Below, piece by piece: positions 31,750 to 42,828 of a stretch of DNA of 64,000 bases (positions within the stretch are counted from its first letter, which is position 1; every line of letters starts with the position of its first letter). A model generated the notes under the pieces. The model saw only the letters and a list, made by a program, of their open reading frames with translations. It was not told the DNA's origin and searched no databases. Both the position numbers and the translations under genes were made by a program. Origin of the DNA: Kitagawia praeruptora. Its lineage: Eukaryota > Streptophyta > Magnoliopsida > Apiales > Apiaceae. The stretch covers positions 83,272,001 to 83,336,000 of the forward strand of contig CM075345.1 in assembly GCA_037693485.1 (NCBI GenBank), written 5' to 3'.

Positions 31750-34304
31750 AACCCATAAAGTACAAACTGGACTGCGGCCTAACTCCATTCTTCTAGCATC
31801 ACAATCCTTCCCAGCATACAGAACAGCTATTCCAATGGGGTAGCTCTGGTGAAGGGACTCAAACACAAACTCGATGAGAGTCGTTTCTCTGCCTTCTCTC
31901 TAACTTCTCTCTAAAACCCTTTCCAGCCGCCACAAATTCTAAGCCAAATCTACACCTTTTTTCCACCAGATCCAAACTTAATCCTCCATATTTTCACCTT
32001 CCGCTTCTCATCTCTCGCCTAAAACACCATATTTCTTAATTTATATTATAAATTTATTTATGGGTTCCTTTGTTTTGTTCTTCTCCTCCTATGGCGGAAG
32101 GGAACATTGGTTCTTGTTCTGTGACGACTTGGTGGTAAGCTCGCTTACGACTACGGTTTTTTAGAGATTTCGAACCTCATTTAAGGGGTTTGTTGAGTTA
32201 GGAGGCCGTGGTTCGGTCCTCATGTTTGATTCACAGTTGGACTGTGCTCAAGATTTCGTTACATTTATGGATTCTTGTGCTCCGCCCATTCCCTCTCCTA
32301 GAGGAAGGGTACCGTCGGTTTTACGAAGCGAAGGCCGGTTTTTTATCAATTCGTTGATGGGTTTATCCCTTGGTGTGTTGGAGGGTTCTCTCACGGGGAG
32401 GGATATGTCTCCTATGTTATGGGATTTGCACACTAATCAGTGTGGAGAAGGTAATGACCTATTTGATGGTACTAAGAGCAAGATTGGTGGATGTATTGCT
32501 ATCAACCGTTTCCCATGGAAGAAGGGATGTGGCGATACAATCGAAAAGTTTACTGCTATGTCTCGATGTTGGTGGTGGTTATTTCAGTTCGTTGACTGCA
32601 AGGTTGTCAAGGAGGACTTGCAGATGGCCGAATGTGATGCAGTGTTGGGTTTTACTCAGACTTTGAGAGTTGTGACTAAAGGCCACAAACTGTTTGATGA
32701 TATGTTTCATCCAGTTTTCAGTTTGAGGAAGAGCTTAACTTTGGCTTTTATGGAATGGGAAGACTATTCCCTTGTGTTTACGGAAGTATTTCTCCCTGTT
32801 GTAGATGCAAGAGTTGTACAGATTGGTCTGGGTGTTCCGGAAGTCAGCCTGATGGATCTAGTCGTGTTCCATCTCTGTTTTTTCGGGAATCTGGATGTGG
32901 TTGAAAATGGACACTTTGTGTTTGGAAGAAGGCTGCTGATGATGACTGTTTGTCTAATGAGGGATATGCCTTGTTCGTGGATAAAGGCGAAGATCTTGTG
33001 TTCTAAGATGTGTAAGTTTTTTGGTGTAATGAAGTTGGCTTTCAGCAGGTTTAATGAATTGCCGCTATCGCGCAAAATGCTAAATCTGTTGGGGGTAATC
33101 CTCCTCCCCATAACGTCCAAGGGAGAGGTGATTTGTAACGGAGTTCTCCCTTCTTGGGAAGAAAACTTTGCGAAGATACTCATAGTGCTTGAGCAATGTT
33201 GTGGTACTCTAGTGCCGAAGCAGAGGCTCTTCTATGTTGAGGAGGTTCTTAGAACAACTAGCAAATTTGATGGTGATAGTGGTAATTTTGTGGAGTTAAT
33301 CTCTACTGATGGTGTTGAGATACCAAAGGAGTATTGCTATGGGTTGTTTACTATTTGCTATGTTTTCTCATTGGATGATGCTCCAATTTTTGTGCAAAGT
33401 TGTATGCGCAAGGAAGGCTGGCGCCAATTGTTGACAGTTGTTGGTATTGATTGGGATGTTTGGATTATGTTTTGTGCTATATTGTGGGTCATGCTTTCTG
33501 CCATGTTATGGGCTACGAAGAGCATTTGGCCTATGTTGGTGTATGATGGTACTAGTTTGGATGACGGTCTTCTAAGTGATCTGAATCATATGGATTTGAA
33601 GAATGACGGAAGTATGGCTACTGTGAAGGATTGCCTTTCTTGGAATGTATGGAGCACAACTAGTGTTCATGCTAGCTGGTCAGTTTTGTTTGGGCAGAAG
33701 AGTGTGGATAGCATATTGTTTGTTGCTGGTTCATTCACTCCGAATGGACAAAATGTCTCTGGAATTGCGAGGCTCGCTGTTGCTTGTGAGGTTGTTGAGG
33801 TCACTTTGTTGACTATATTATTTGCTGTTTGCCAATGTCGAGTTGTTGACATTTGGAATCTCCGAAGGGGAGCTGTGTACTGCTATAATGTTCAGGTGGT
33901 GATCACTCCGGAGGGCATCTTTAATCAGCTGGAGGTTGGTTCTCCTTCCAAGGAAAAGTTAGCCGATGAGGTGCTTTTTGGGAGGCCAACTCTCATGTTG
34001 AGAAGGGGGGTGTCGGTTGCTCCATATCATGTCAGGAAGAGGTTTGCTGTTGGAATGCATTTGTGTCACTACATGGTTCATCTACTGCTTCTGATCACTA
34101 TGGGCTTTGTGAGACATGTGCCTAGTCTCAATTTTAGGCTGTTTAAGGCGCCAGAATAATCTTTAGTTTTTTCTCGTTGTTATGTTGACAGTAAGGTGAC
34201 TTACTGATGTTATGACTTCTGTTATGGTTGATCGCGGGGTATGCCCCTAGATTTGTATAAGTTGTTCCTTTTTTGGTATAAAATTTTAATTAGCAAAAAA
34301 AAAA
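31750..34304 (+). mobile_element. NA10: class 2 non-autonomous element inside the L1-c 3' UTR
   Basis: Duplication AAGAAGGTAAAC at 31738-31749 and 34305-34316. The family 5' start ATGAGAGTCG is at 31874, preceded by 124 extra bases (31750-31873) that are not part of the usual UTR. Hairpin near 34233-34250. Tail TATAAAATTTTAATTAGC and poly(A) to about 34304. Confidence 0.88.
32060..34159 (+). pseudogene. NA10 ORF: class 2 protein, one early TAG
   Basis: The native start is probably ATG 32060 (MGSFVLFFSS), matching the MGSLISIFSS start of NA14. An in-frame TAG at 32162-32164 interrupts it; the same frame then runs open to 34159 (645 codons from ATG 32222). Shared class 2 motifs: VTKGHKLFD (NA2 has VKGHKVFD), and EKLADEVLFGRPTLMLRRG (NA12 has EKLAIR and VLFWRPTLLLR). 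The composition is rich in V, L, F, C and W. The last residues are probably shifted relative to NA7, because the GTGAGACATGTG nucleotide match is read in another frame. Function unknown. Confidence 0.65.
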
Positions 34305-34352
34305 AAGAAGGTAAACCCTACTCAACATCTCGGATGTACCTAACCTATTCTT

Positions 34353-37300
34353 TTACATGATAAATAAGATGATGGTCGGGTCTTTACGAACCCAAACCTT
34401 AAACAAGCTACATGAGAACAGTTTCTCGCGCACCATACGCCTTATCTCACTGCTGACCACTGAGGATGGATGGTCAGGCCCGGGGTTGTGCATGCGGTAG
34501 TTACGCTCCTTCCAGACATGGTAGATAGCTGTGCTAAAAAACAGTTGAGCAATTAATTCCTCCTTTGCCCCCAGCTGTGTAGTAACGCAATTGCCTAACT
34601 GACAGTAGGACCAGTTCCGCGTGAAACGCAATGGCATAGACCTGCTAATAAGATCAAAGAATGGGCAAGCAGTGAAAATGTGGCTAACCGATTCATTATC
34701 CACCCCACACAAGACACATTTTGGGTCAACCTGCATTCCGAACATAAGCATTCTATCCTTCGTGAGAAGCCTGTTCTTTATGGCTAACCATGTGATGAAT
34801 GAGCATTTCGGGATATTGAATTTCCCCCAGACCATGTTCAACCACTGGACATGAGTTCCAGTTTCCCGCATGGAGGACCAAATAGTAGTTAATTTGACAT
34901 TCTTTGCTAACATTCCATCCCACGTAATGGAATCAGACTTATGAATTTGAATTCGTTGCACCACCCGTCTAATTTCAATCACATCATTATGGTTCGAAGA
35001 TGGCAGGTCCAAAATCCCATTTCGGAGGTAGACATTGATACTGACTGCACTCGTGGACTCAGTTGTAGATATAATGGATGGGGAGATATCCAGAAGAGGC
35101 TTCTTATGGACCCAGGGATCATGCTAGAAGAGAAAATCAGAGTTATCTCCTGTGTTATAGTGTAAATGCTCAAGAGCTCGCGGCCTCGCCTTGAATAATT
35201 TCCTTACAATCCAACATGAGCGATATGGCATTGAGGAAGTCCAGAATTCCTTCTTTGCCAGCAAGGCTTTATGGAACCATGCTATCCATAGAGAGGTAGA
35301 GGTGGGCTGTATGATACGCCACAGCTGATATAGAATGGCAGCTTCATTCCATTCAAAAAGATTTCGAATGCCAAGACCGCCTTCCGCTTTCGGTTTACAG
35401 CACTCCTCCCATCCTACTTTATACTGACATTTCCCATCCGGCTTGTAAAAACCTCCCCAAAGAAACTTGAATAATAGAGCATTAATCTTTTTAAGAATTC
35501 CTTTCGGAAGGAAAAGAAACATACTCCAATATCCCACAATACTGACCAGTATAGCTTTGATCAGTTGGAGACGGCCTGCAAAATTAAGAAATCTAGTTGT
35601 CCACAGCTCCACTTTGCTGCATAATCTACTGATCAGAGTCTGGCAGTCATTCTTGTTGAGCTTGCCCGTAATGAGAGGAAGCCCCAGGTAGGTGATAGGC
35701 ATATGACCTCTTTGGAACCCTGAGTGAGAAAGAATAGCATCAACCACATCCTGTCTAACATTGGCAAAGAAGCAAGTAGTCTTGGAAATGATTGGCTTTA
35801 GGTTCGAACAGCTTGAGAAGAGCTTGATCCCATCTAGCAGAGCTGAGATTGACTTAAGATCAATATGACTAAAAAGGAACACATCATCAGCAAAAATAAT
35901 GTGATTCAGTTTTACTTCCTTTGTTCTCCAATGGAATTTGAAATTAGGATCTCTGGTCATCTTATCCAGACAGGCTGAGAGAGCCTCCATGGCAATCACG
36001 AACAGATAAGGGGATAGGGGATCCCCCTGCCTCAGGCCAGACTCCCCTTAGAAAAACCCTTCCAAACTGCCATTCAACTTTACAGAAAACATTGTGGAAG
36101 TGATACATTTCTCCAGCCACTTGATGTACTGATTGGGAAACCGCATTTTGTCCATGATTTTAAACAGGAATTTCCAGTTTAGGGAGTCAAAAGCCCTATG
36201 TATGTCCAGCTTTATAGCACATCGGGGCTGACCTGAGTTGCCATTATAATCCTTGCATAAAGCTTGAGCAAGGAAAATATTGTCACCAATGGATCTCCTA
36301 GCTACAAAAGCAGACTGTACAGGAGAAATGATGGAGGGAAGGACAGCTTTGAGCCTCTTGGCCAACATAGAAGAAATGCATTTATACAGTACATTGCAAC
36401 AAGAGATGGGCCTAAAGTGTTGCATTTCAGAGGGGTTAGCCTGTTTAGGAACTAAACATATGGAAGCAGCATTTATTACTCTAGGCAAGTGAAGTGTATT
36501 AAAGAAATACATGATATCTTTAGTCACATCGTTTCCTACCAAATCCCAAACAGCCAAGTAAAATTCAACTGTGAACCCGTCTGGCCCAGGGCTCTTGTTC
36601 TTAGCCATTCTTTTTAGGGTGCTCAGCACTTCACTTTCAGAAAAAGGGGCAGCCATAAGATTAACCTGGGAATCAGAGAGAGAGGGAAGAGGGATGTCAT
36701 TAGGAAAATCTGCCACCTCAGAAGTTTTTCCCAAAATATTTTTATAGAAATCCGTGGCCACTTTAGCCATATCAGCATGCGAAGAGTGTGAAACCCCCTC
36801 CGAGTCCCGAAGAGAAGTAATCTTGTTAGTGTTCCAGTTCCCTCTGCAAGAGTTATAGAAAAACTTACTGTTGCCATCTCCAAGTTTTAACCACTGAATT
36901 CTGGATTTCTGCTTTAAAAACTGTTCCTCTAGCCTTAAAGCTGCTGTATAGTTCTCAATAAAATCCTTTTCTTCTTCAAAGTATGCAGCAGTGGGGTTAG
37001 CAGGCATTGTATCCTGGAACTGAGATAGAGCATCCCGAGATAGGATCACCAGTTGGTGAATGTCCCCCATCTTTCTGTTTAGGTCCTTAAGAGCCACCTT
37101 TACATTCTTGAGCTTCGAGGTTAAAATAAACCAAGGATTTCCTTCTACCTCTAAAGACCATGCGTTCACCACCGAGTCCAAAAAGTCTGGATTATCAATG
37201 AGGTGATTAAAAAATTGAAAAGGCTTCGCTCCAGAGGAGAAAATAGTACCAAGTGAAGTAAAAGCAGGGCAATGATCAGATAATCCCCGAGAGATGAACT

Positions 37301-37949
37301 CCACCGTGGAGCAAGGGAACACTGAATGCCAGTCAGGATTTACTAACACTCGATCCAACTTTCTGAACTTTGGCTGAGAAATATTGCTATCCCACCATGT
37401 GAAGAAGTGGCCTGAATACCGAAGATCAGTGAGCCCATTGGCAAGCAAAAACTGTTTAAACTCCTCCATTCCAGTAGTCCAGTCTAAAACTCCTCCTTGT
37501 TTTTCATCAACGCTAATGCAAGAGTTGAAGTCACCACATAAAGCCCAGGCTGTAGCATTCAAACCATGCGCTATTCCTGCCAAATCAGACCATAGAGGTC
37601 TACGGTCAATCGTATCATTAAGACCGTACACAAAGGAGATAACAAAGCTTGTGTTGCTCTCAATAAGGGTGACAGAGCATGTGATATGCTGAGAAGAAGA
37701 AGCAATAACCAAAATATTCCATATAGAGGGGTTCCACCCCAGCCATATACGGCCTCCCGGATGATGATCATAATTAAAACACCACTGAAACCGTGGATTT
37801 ATGGTCCGAGAGATAATCCTAGCAACGTCAGTTTGGACATGAGTTTCCAATAGACCTACCAGGGACAATTTGTTTTTTGAGATAAAGTCCCTGATAAAAC
37901 CAACTTTATTATTGAGGCCTCTAACGTTGTAGGAACAAAAAATAGTCAT
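34353..37949 (-). pseudogene. L1-c ORF2: endonuclease-RT with two in-frame stops
   Basis: One frame of 1199 codons from MTIFCSYNVRGLNNK (37949) to LFIM-stop (34353), broken only by TAA at 36048-36050 (inside the RT, just before GLRQGDPLSPYLF) and TAG at 35124-35126 (TGG to TAG). No frameshift. Endonuclease signatures: LLETHV, WALCGDFNSC, SDHCPAF. RT signatures: LDIHRAFDSLNW and FADD near 35880. The C-terminus has CVLCGVDNESVSHIFTACPFF, the zf-RVT-type cluster. It also shows what L1-a should contain beyond the window edge. Confidence 0.92.
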
Positions 37950-37956
37950 ATAAGAT

Positions 37957-39750
37957 TTATGACCTAGAGGAAGGGGTACGACCCCCCCTACCTCCTCTTT
38001 TTACTTTCTTGTATGGCTTAGGAGTTCTAGAGCCATGCTTCATTGCCACCTCATCAACCACAATATTCTGAAACTGCTGAAGAGTGGTGACATCCGGAGA
38101 TATACTTGGCGATGCCACTGGCTTCCTCTTTGAGCGAACCTCCGTCCACCCCTTATCTACTTCCTCTTCTGTAACATCTACCTGGTGGTTAAGGGTTTGC
38201 TCATCCCCATCTGCTCCCCTCATGTGACTGTCCTCCTCCTCTAAAGCCCCTTCCTTTTGCTCGACCACCACTCTTTGTTGTTGAACTTCATTGCCCTTAC
38301 CAATTTGGTCCACTTTATCCTTTCCTTTGCCATTTTGGCTAGTTGAATCCTCTTTTGTATGGATTGAGCCCCCTGCCGCCCATTCCCTAGAAGCCACCGG
38401 GCAAACACTAATGGTGTGGCCAAGTGATTTACAGTGGTTGCACACCATTGGCTTATTAATGTATGTGACTTTAACCTCTACTATAGAACCATCCAGGTCC
38501 ACTACTTTGAGGGTTGGTGGTAATGGATCCCCTACTTCATACTGCACACACATTTTAGCAAATGGCAGGATTTCTAGCTCAGATGTAAGGGCATCTGCCC
38601 CTAGGGGCTTGCCAATGGCACTAGCAACACGGTCCAGACCCTCCTGCGTCCAGTAACAATCTGGTAGATTGGCCAGCTTAACCCATAACGGCATTGAGGT
38701 AACAGGTTCTGAGCGCACAGTGAAACCCCAATCAGTTAGGACCAAAGGCCTTTTATCAAAGTACCATGTACCTTTGCTTAGAACCGCATTTTTTTCATTG
38801 GAAGAGTTGAACCTAAAAACATATGTAGACTCATTACGCTGAGAGACCATGGTGAGGCCTCTCCTCCAAGCTGAAAAAGCCACCTCCTTAACTCTCTTAA
38901 ACGGTAAAGTGCCTTTGGTAAATTGACCCACAATGCAACATTTGAATTTTTCCGCACCTTTCTTGAGGACATCCTCTGGGGGGGATACAACATCTGATCC
39001 TTCAGTTGGAGGCACGTAATCAAATTTCACTTCCTTGAAAGGGCCCGGGGCCGCTCTTAAAACTGAAGACCAGGATTTAGTTCCTTTTGACCCCATTTCA
39101 GTCTTCTCATTCTTCTCCCCATTTTTGGTGTTCTCATTGCTTACTTTGTCTGCAACAGGTTCCTGTTTACTCTTCGAGCTTTCACCCCTTTCCAAACCCC
39201 AAGATGGAGCAATCTTTAGGATTCCTTTAACCACTCCCGCCCCCTTCTCATTGGCAGCCATGCTCTTAGGTATTTCCTTGCTAGAAAAAATGGGAAGACC
39301 CATCTCATCTCTACCATCAATGAAACGCACTGGGCTAACTAACCCTGCATTAAATCTCTCCTTATCCTTCAAGATTTCTTTTTCAACTTCACTCACCGAA
39401 AAACCCTTCTTGGCAAGAAAGCTATGGATATCCATCATTTGGTTGCGGAGCTTTATAAGATCCTCTCTTTCATACTTGTTGTTCGCAGCCACACCCTTTG
39501 CTACCATGTGAATCGTTTCTCTCTCTATCGCATCTCTAGCGGTCTCATAAGAAGCTTCATCCTCATCCGAGGGAGTCTCACATATCTTCTCAGCTGAGGC
39601 ACCTCCCTCTAGGGTAGTAGGCACTACTAAAGCTGGAAAGTCCTCCACTTCTCTTCGTGCGAGCATTTCCTGAAACTTATCATCCTCCATATCCTGCATA
39701 TAGCCAGGCAAGCCAGATTCGGAGTCACAATGCGAATCTTGACTCACCAT
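37957..39750 (-). CDS. L1-c ORF1: nucleic-acid-binding protein, intact
   Basis: About 597 residues from the MVSQ start at 39750; the open frame extends 22 codons upstream into the UTR, but the conserved start is preferred. Same architecture as L1-a ORF1: acidic N-terminus, charged helical region, DUF4283-like domain, CX2CX4HX4C knuckle (CNHCKSLGHTISVC), and a basic RGG-rich C-terminus (KRGGRGGR). No lesion found. Its stop (37957-37959) lies 7 nt before the ORF2 ATG at 37949, the same spacing as in L1-a. It could still supply ORF1 protein even though the linked ORF2 is broken. Confidence 0.9.
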   Translation of the reverse strand: MVSQDSHCDSESGLPGYMQDMEDDKFQEMLARREVEDFPALVVPTTLEGGASAEKICETPSDEDEASYETARDAIERETIHMVAKGVAANNKYEREDLIKLRNQMMDIHSFLAKKGFSVSEVEKEILKDKERFNAGLVSPVRFIDGRDEMGLPIFSSKEIPKSMAANEKGAGVVKGILKIAPSWGLERGESSKSKQEPVADKVSNENTKNGEKNEKTEMGSKGTKSWSSVLRAAPGPFKEVKFDYVPPTEGSDVVSPPEDVLKKGAEKFKCCIVGQFTKGTLPFKRVKEVAFSAWRRGLTMVSQRNESTYVFRFNSSNEKNAVLSKGTWYFDKRPLVLTDWGFTVRSEPVTSMPLWVKLANLPDCYWTQEGLDRVASAIGKPLGADALTSELEILPFAKMCVQYEVGDPLPPTLKVVDLDGSIVEVKVTYINKPMVCNHCKSLGHTISVCPVASREWAAGGSIHTKEDSTSQNGKGKDKVDQIGKGNEVQQQRVVVEQKEGALEEEDSHMRGADGDEQTLNHQVDVTEEEVDKGWTEVRSKRKPVASPSISPDVTTLQQFQNIVVDEVAMKHGSRTPKPYKKVKRGGRGGRTPSSRS

Positions 39751-40022
39751 GGGAGAACTGACCGAAAAAGAAATAAAATAAGTATAAGAAATATAGTGTT
39801 TAGGTTTGGGGAACAAGGGAAGGTGGAAGTAAATGAAGGGAATATGGAATTTATGATGAGGAAAGTGTGAAAGAGATTAGATCTGGAGATATTAAAATGG
39901 CGGCTGACTAGGGTTAGGGGTTAGAAAGAAGGAGGAGCTTCTCTCTCTAGGACTCTCATTTTTTTTCTCCTTTGCTATAGTTGTTCTTACATGAAATTCA
40001 TTTTACTTTGTGTTAGGTGTTT

Positions 40023-40710
40023 ATGTGATGTTACATGATTACATGCTAATGTTGTTAAAAGAATTAGCTAGCAATATGTATACATATACAAGATGCTCTT
40101 GTTAAGTGATGATTAATACACATATATATATATAAGTGATTTTATATCGCGGGGTTAGACGTAAACTAACTGAGGTACTATAGGTGATTATGGGATGTTG
40201 TCAAACACTATAAAGTGTTGTGTAGTACTACAAGTACTAAGTTGGTACTGTATATTTTTATAAATAAATATAGGTCCAAATAGAAGGCCAGGAAAGGAGC
40301 CAGTGGAAATGAAGCCAGAGTTGTAGATTTTGAGCGTACGTATTTGAAAGCTTTTTGGAGGCAAGTGTATCACCTTAACTTGTCTTTTACTTTTATATTA
40401 TGATGATGCATTACCCATACCATGATTATAAACCTATAAAACCTTTGCAAAGACCTTTTGCCATGCCTATTCAATTTTACTACCCTTGCCATGTATTTAC
40501 CTAATTAATTCTTTTATAAAGACCTTTTGTTGTACCCTTCTTGACTTGTTAGACCTTTGCAAGACCTTTGACCAAACTTCTTCAATTGTTGACCTTTTGT
40601 AACAACTACGCCATGTTAATTTATTTGATAAACTTTTTTTTCAAATCTTTTTGCCAAGCTTGTGAATTTAACAATTCTCGCAACCACCTTTGTCACATTT
40701 ATTTATTGAT
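40023..40710. other. AT-rich intergenic DNA, no gene recognised
   Basis: Contains imperfect GACCTTTTG/GACCTTTGC reiterations at about 40450-40600 and a TATATATATA run near 40125. It may be an eroded LTR; no coding potential seen. Confidence 0.4.
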
Positions 40711-40727
40711 AAACCTTGTGCCCTGGA

Positions 40728-42781
40728 GAGGAAGATGGAATTTTAATAAAATTATGTCCTTAGATTAATAGATGAGAGTCTAGAGAGAGATTCTCTTCCT
40801 TCTCTCTAGAAACCCTTAATTAGCCGCCACTAATTCTCGGACATATTTTCATCAGATCTATACAATCAACCTTCGTAAATCCATTTTCCATCTCTAATCC
40901 CTCACCTAAACACCAAATTTCTTATCAGTTTTTTAGGCCTGTTATGAGTTTGAAGAGGGTTTCCTTTTCGGAGAACCTTGTGACGGTGATTCCTCTCCGT
41001 GCGGGTTCACAAAGTGCCCTTGCAGGGTTGGATTCAGTTCTGAACCCGAAAAGTGTTTCTTTTGCGGTTGATTTGGTATCGGTGATACCCTCTGTTGACA
41101 CTCGATCCAAGAATTTGGAAGGGTCGAGTATAAAGATTGATGGCAAGAAGGAAGACGCGCGGGTCTCCTTTGCTGAACGCCTTGTTACGATGATTCCAGA
41201 GAAACCGGGCCCTGGGGTGGCTGCTTGCACTCGTAGCCGGGTCAAGCATCTTTTAACTGATGGTAAGGTTCTCTCTCAAAAGAAATCTTTCAGTCTACAT
41301 GAAGTAGGAGTTGATCCATTGATTGCTATGGATGATGTTGAGGAGGTTAAGACCCAAATTGTTGGTTCCTCAAACCCCTCTTTCAATGTTGAGGGTTCCC
41401 CAAACCCTAACCCGAATGCTACTAGGTTAATTGGAGGATTGCAGATCTCAAATGACGAAAGGATGGCGGATTCTGTGATTTTGGAGGACGTCTTGGGTCC
41501 TGTTTCTGGAAATTTAAGCTACACGAATGATGTGGTTTCGGAGGATGATGAAGTCATTTCAGGGTTGGTTGCAGACCTTGTAAGAAGAATTGTGGTTGAG
41601 GCCAATTGGGATGGAAACCCTACATTGTCTGTCCATGATTTATGTCTGGAGAAAGGGGCGTTACATGAGGTAATGACAACGGGGTCTGAGAATGGGGTGG
41701 ATGCCACTGACTTTAATAAGATCTTTGAGATTGTGGCGAAGGAAGGTGTATCCCTTTTTAGCCTAACTGGGTCAGAAGTGGGAGTTGCAAAGGAGAGTAC
41801 TGTTAAATCTGATGTTGTACATTGGAAGAAGTTGGGAACGGAGAAGCGCTTGCTGAATTATGCAAAAGTGCTACAGCTCTATATTGAATACATGGGATTG
41901 GAGGTGCCTACTCTAATGAGGAGGGAGGAGACGGAGATCATAGTTGAGGGGAATTTCCTCATTGACATTTCGGACTGTGGACATGATGAGGAGCTGTGTG
42001 TAGCCCTTAACAATGTTATCCAATTGCAACAGTTTACTGCTAAGGAAGGGATCGGAATCCCTTATGAAGGCATCCGGCCTGAGCTGCTTGTTAATGAGAA
42101 GGGCTGCCCTAGGGATGCTCATGCTACCCTGGAAAATGAAACTGATCTTAATAGTGGTGAGGTAATGAAGGATGGGAAGGGCAAGGTTGCTTCTGAGGTG
42201 GAGCTACACATGAAGGACCGTGAGAAGGAGATGGGTTTTGTTCAAGTTCACATGGCTGCAATTGAGAGCACGCATGGGGGAAATCTGGTAATGGCTACAG
42301 TGCAGGAGCTTGATGGTGATTTGTGCAGGGATAGTGTAGCGAGGGTGCTCATTGGTTACGAGGTGTAGACTCAAGCTAATGTTGCGGAAGGCGCAGTGCA
42401 GGAAAAAATGCAGGACGCTGCTGTGGGGTTTCAGATTAATGGAAACATGGAAGTGCAGGGGCTTGTTCCTGACTTTCATGTGGACTTGGTTGGAGCTGGG
42501 CATCAAGGGCTAGTGCATGTTCACGCATTTCTACGCAAAGTTGGATGGCCTCTCTGGAGCAGTCATGGGATGCTGGTATGGGACTCAAAACGGAACCGTT
42601 GGAGGCACCAGTATTTTTATGTTTAATCTAGTATTGTACTATGTTGTTGATTGCTAGTTTATCTAGCATTATTGATGCATTTTCCTGTTGTTCCGCTAGG
42701 TAGATGTGTTGCTAATAGCGGGGTATGCCCCTAGAGATGTAATCATTTTCCTGTGGTATAAATTTTAATTAGCAAAAAAAA
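40728..42781 (+). mobile_element. NA11: class 1 non-autonomous element
   Basis: Duplication AAACCTTGTGCCCTGGA at 40711-40727 and 42782-42798. 44 extra bases precede the family start ATGAGAGTC at 40772. AGCCGCC near 40824; hairpin near 42718-42732; tail TATAAATTTTAATTAGC and poly(A). Confidence 0.9.
40944..42626 (+). pseudogene. NA11 ORF: class 1 RVSF-repeat protein, one TAG
   Basis: A single frame from ATG 40944 to 42626 with one TAG at 42366-42368. Repeats: KRVSFSENLVTVIP near the start, a degenerate KSVSFAVDLVSVIP about 35 residues on, and ARVSFAERLVTMIP at about residue 70. The middle contains NYAKVLQLYIEYMGLEVPTL, then FLIDISDC, then VIQLQQFTAKEGIGIPYEGI, the domain seen in NA3. The region beyond the TAG ends in RWRHQYFYV and lacks the RGGHS tail of NA3. 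No known catalytic domain. Confidence 0.75.
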
Positions 42782-42828
42782 AAACCTTGTGCCCTGGAAC
42801 TTGTTAATCACTTGAATCTCAAGTCTTT

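Larger units (their letters stand above)
31624..40008 (-). mobile_element. L1-c: near-complete L1 LINE, host of NA10
   Basis: Minus strand, full length. Duplication TGTGTTAGGTGTTT at 31610-31623 and 40009-40022. The 3' tail is at 31624, with a mutated hairpin (the top strand reads GGAAAATACCCCGCG). NA10 sits in the 3' UTR. The 5' family end is at about 39959 and is followed by 49 extra bases before the duplication. ORF1 is open; ORF2 has only two nonsense codons. Confidence 0.92.
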
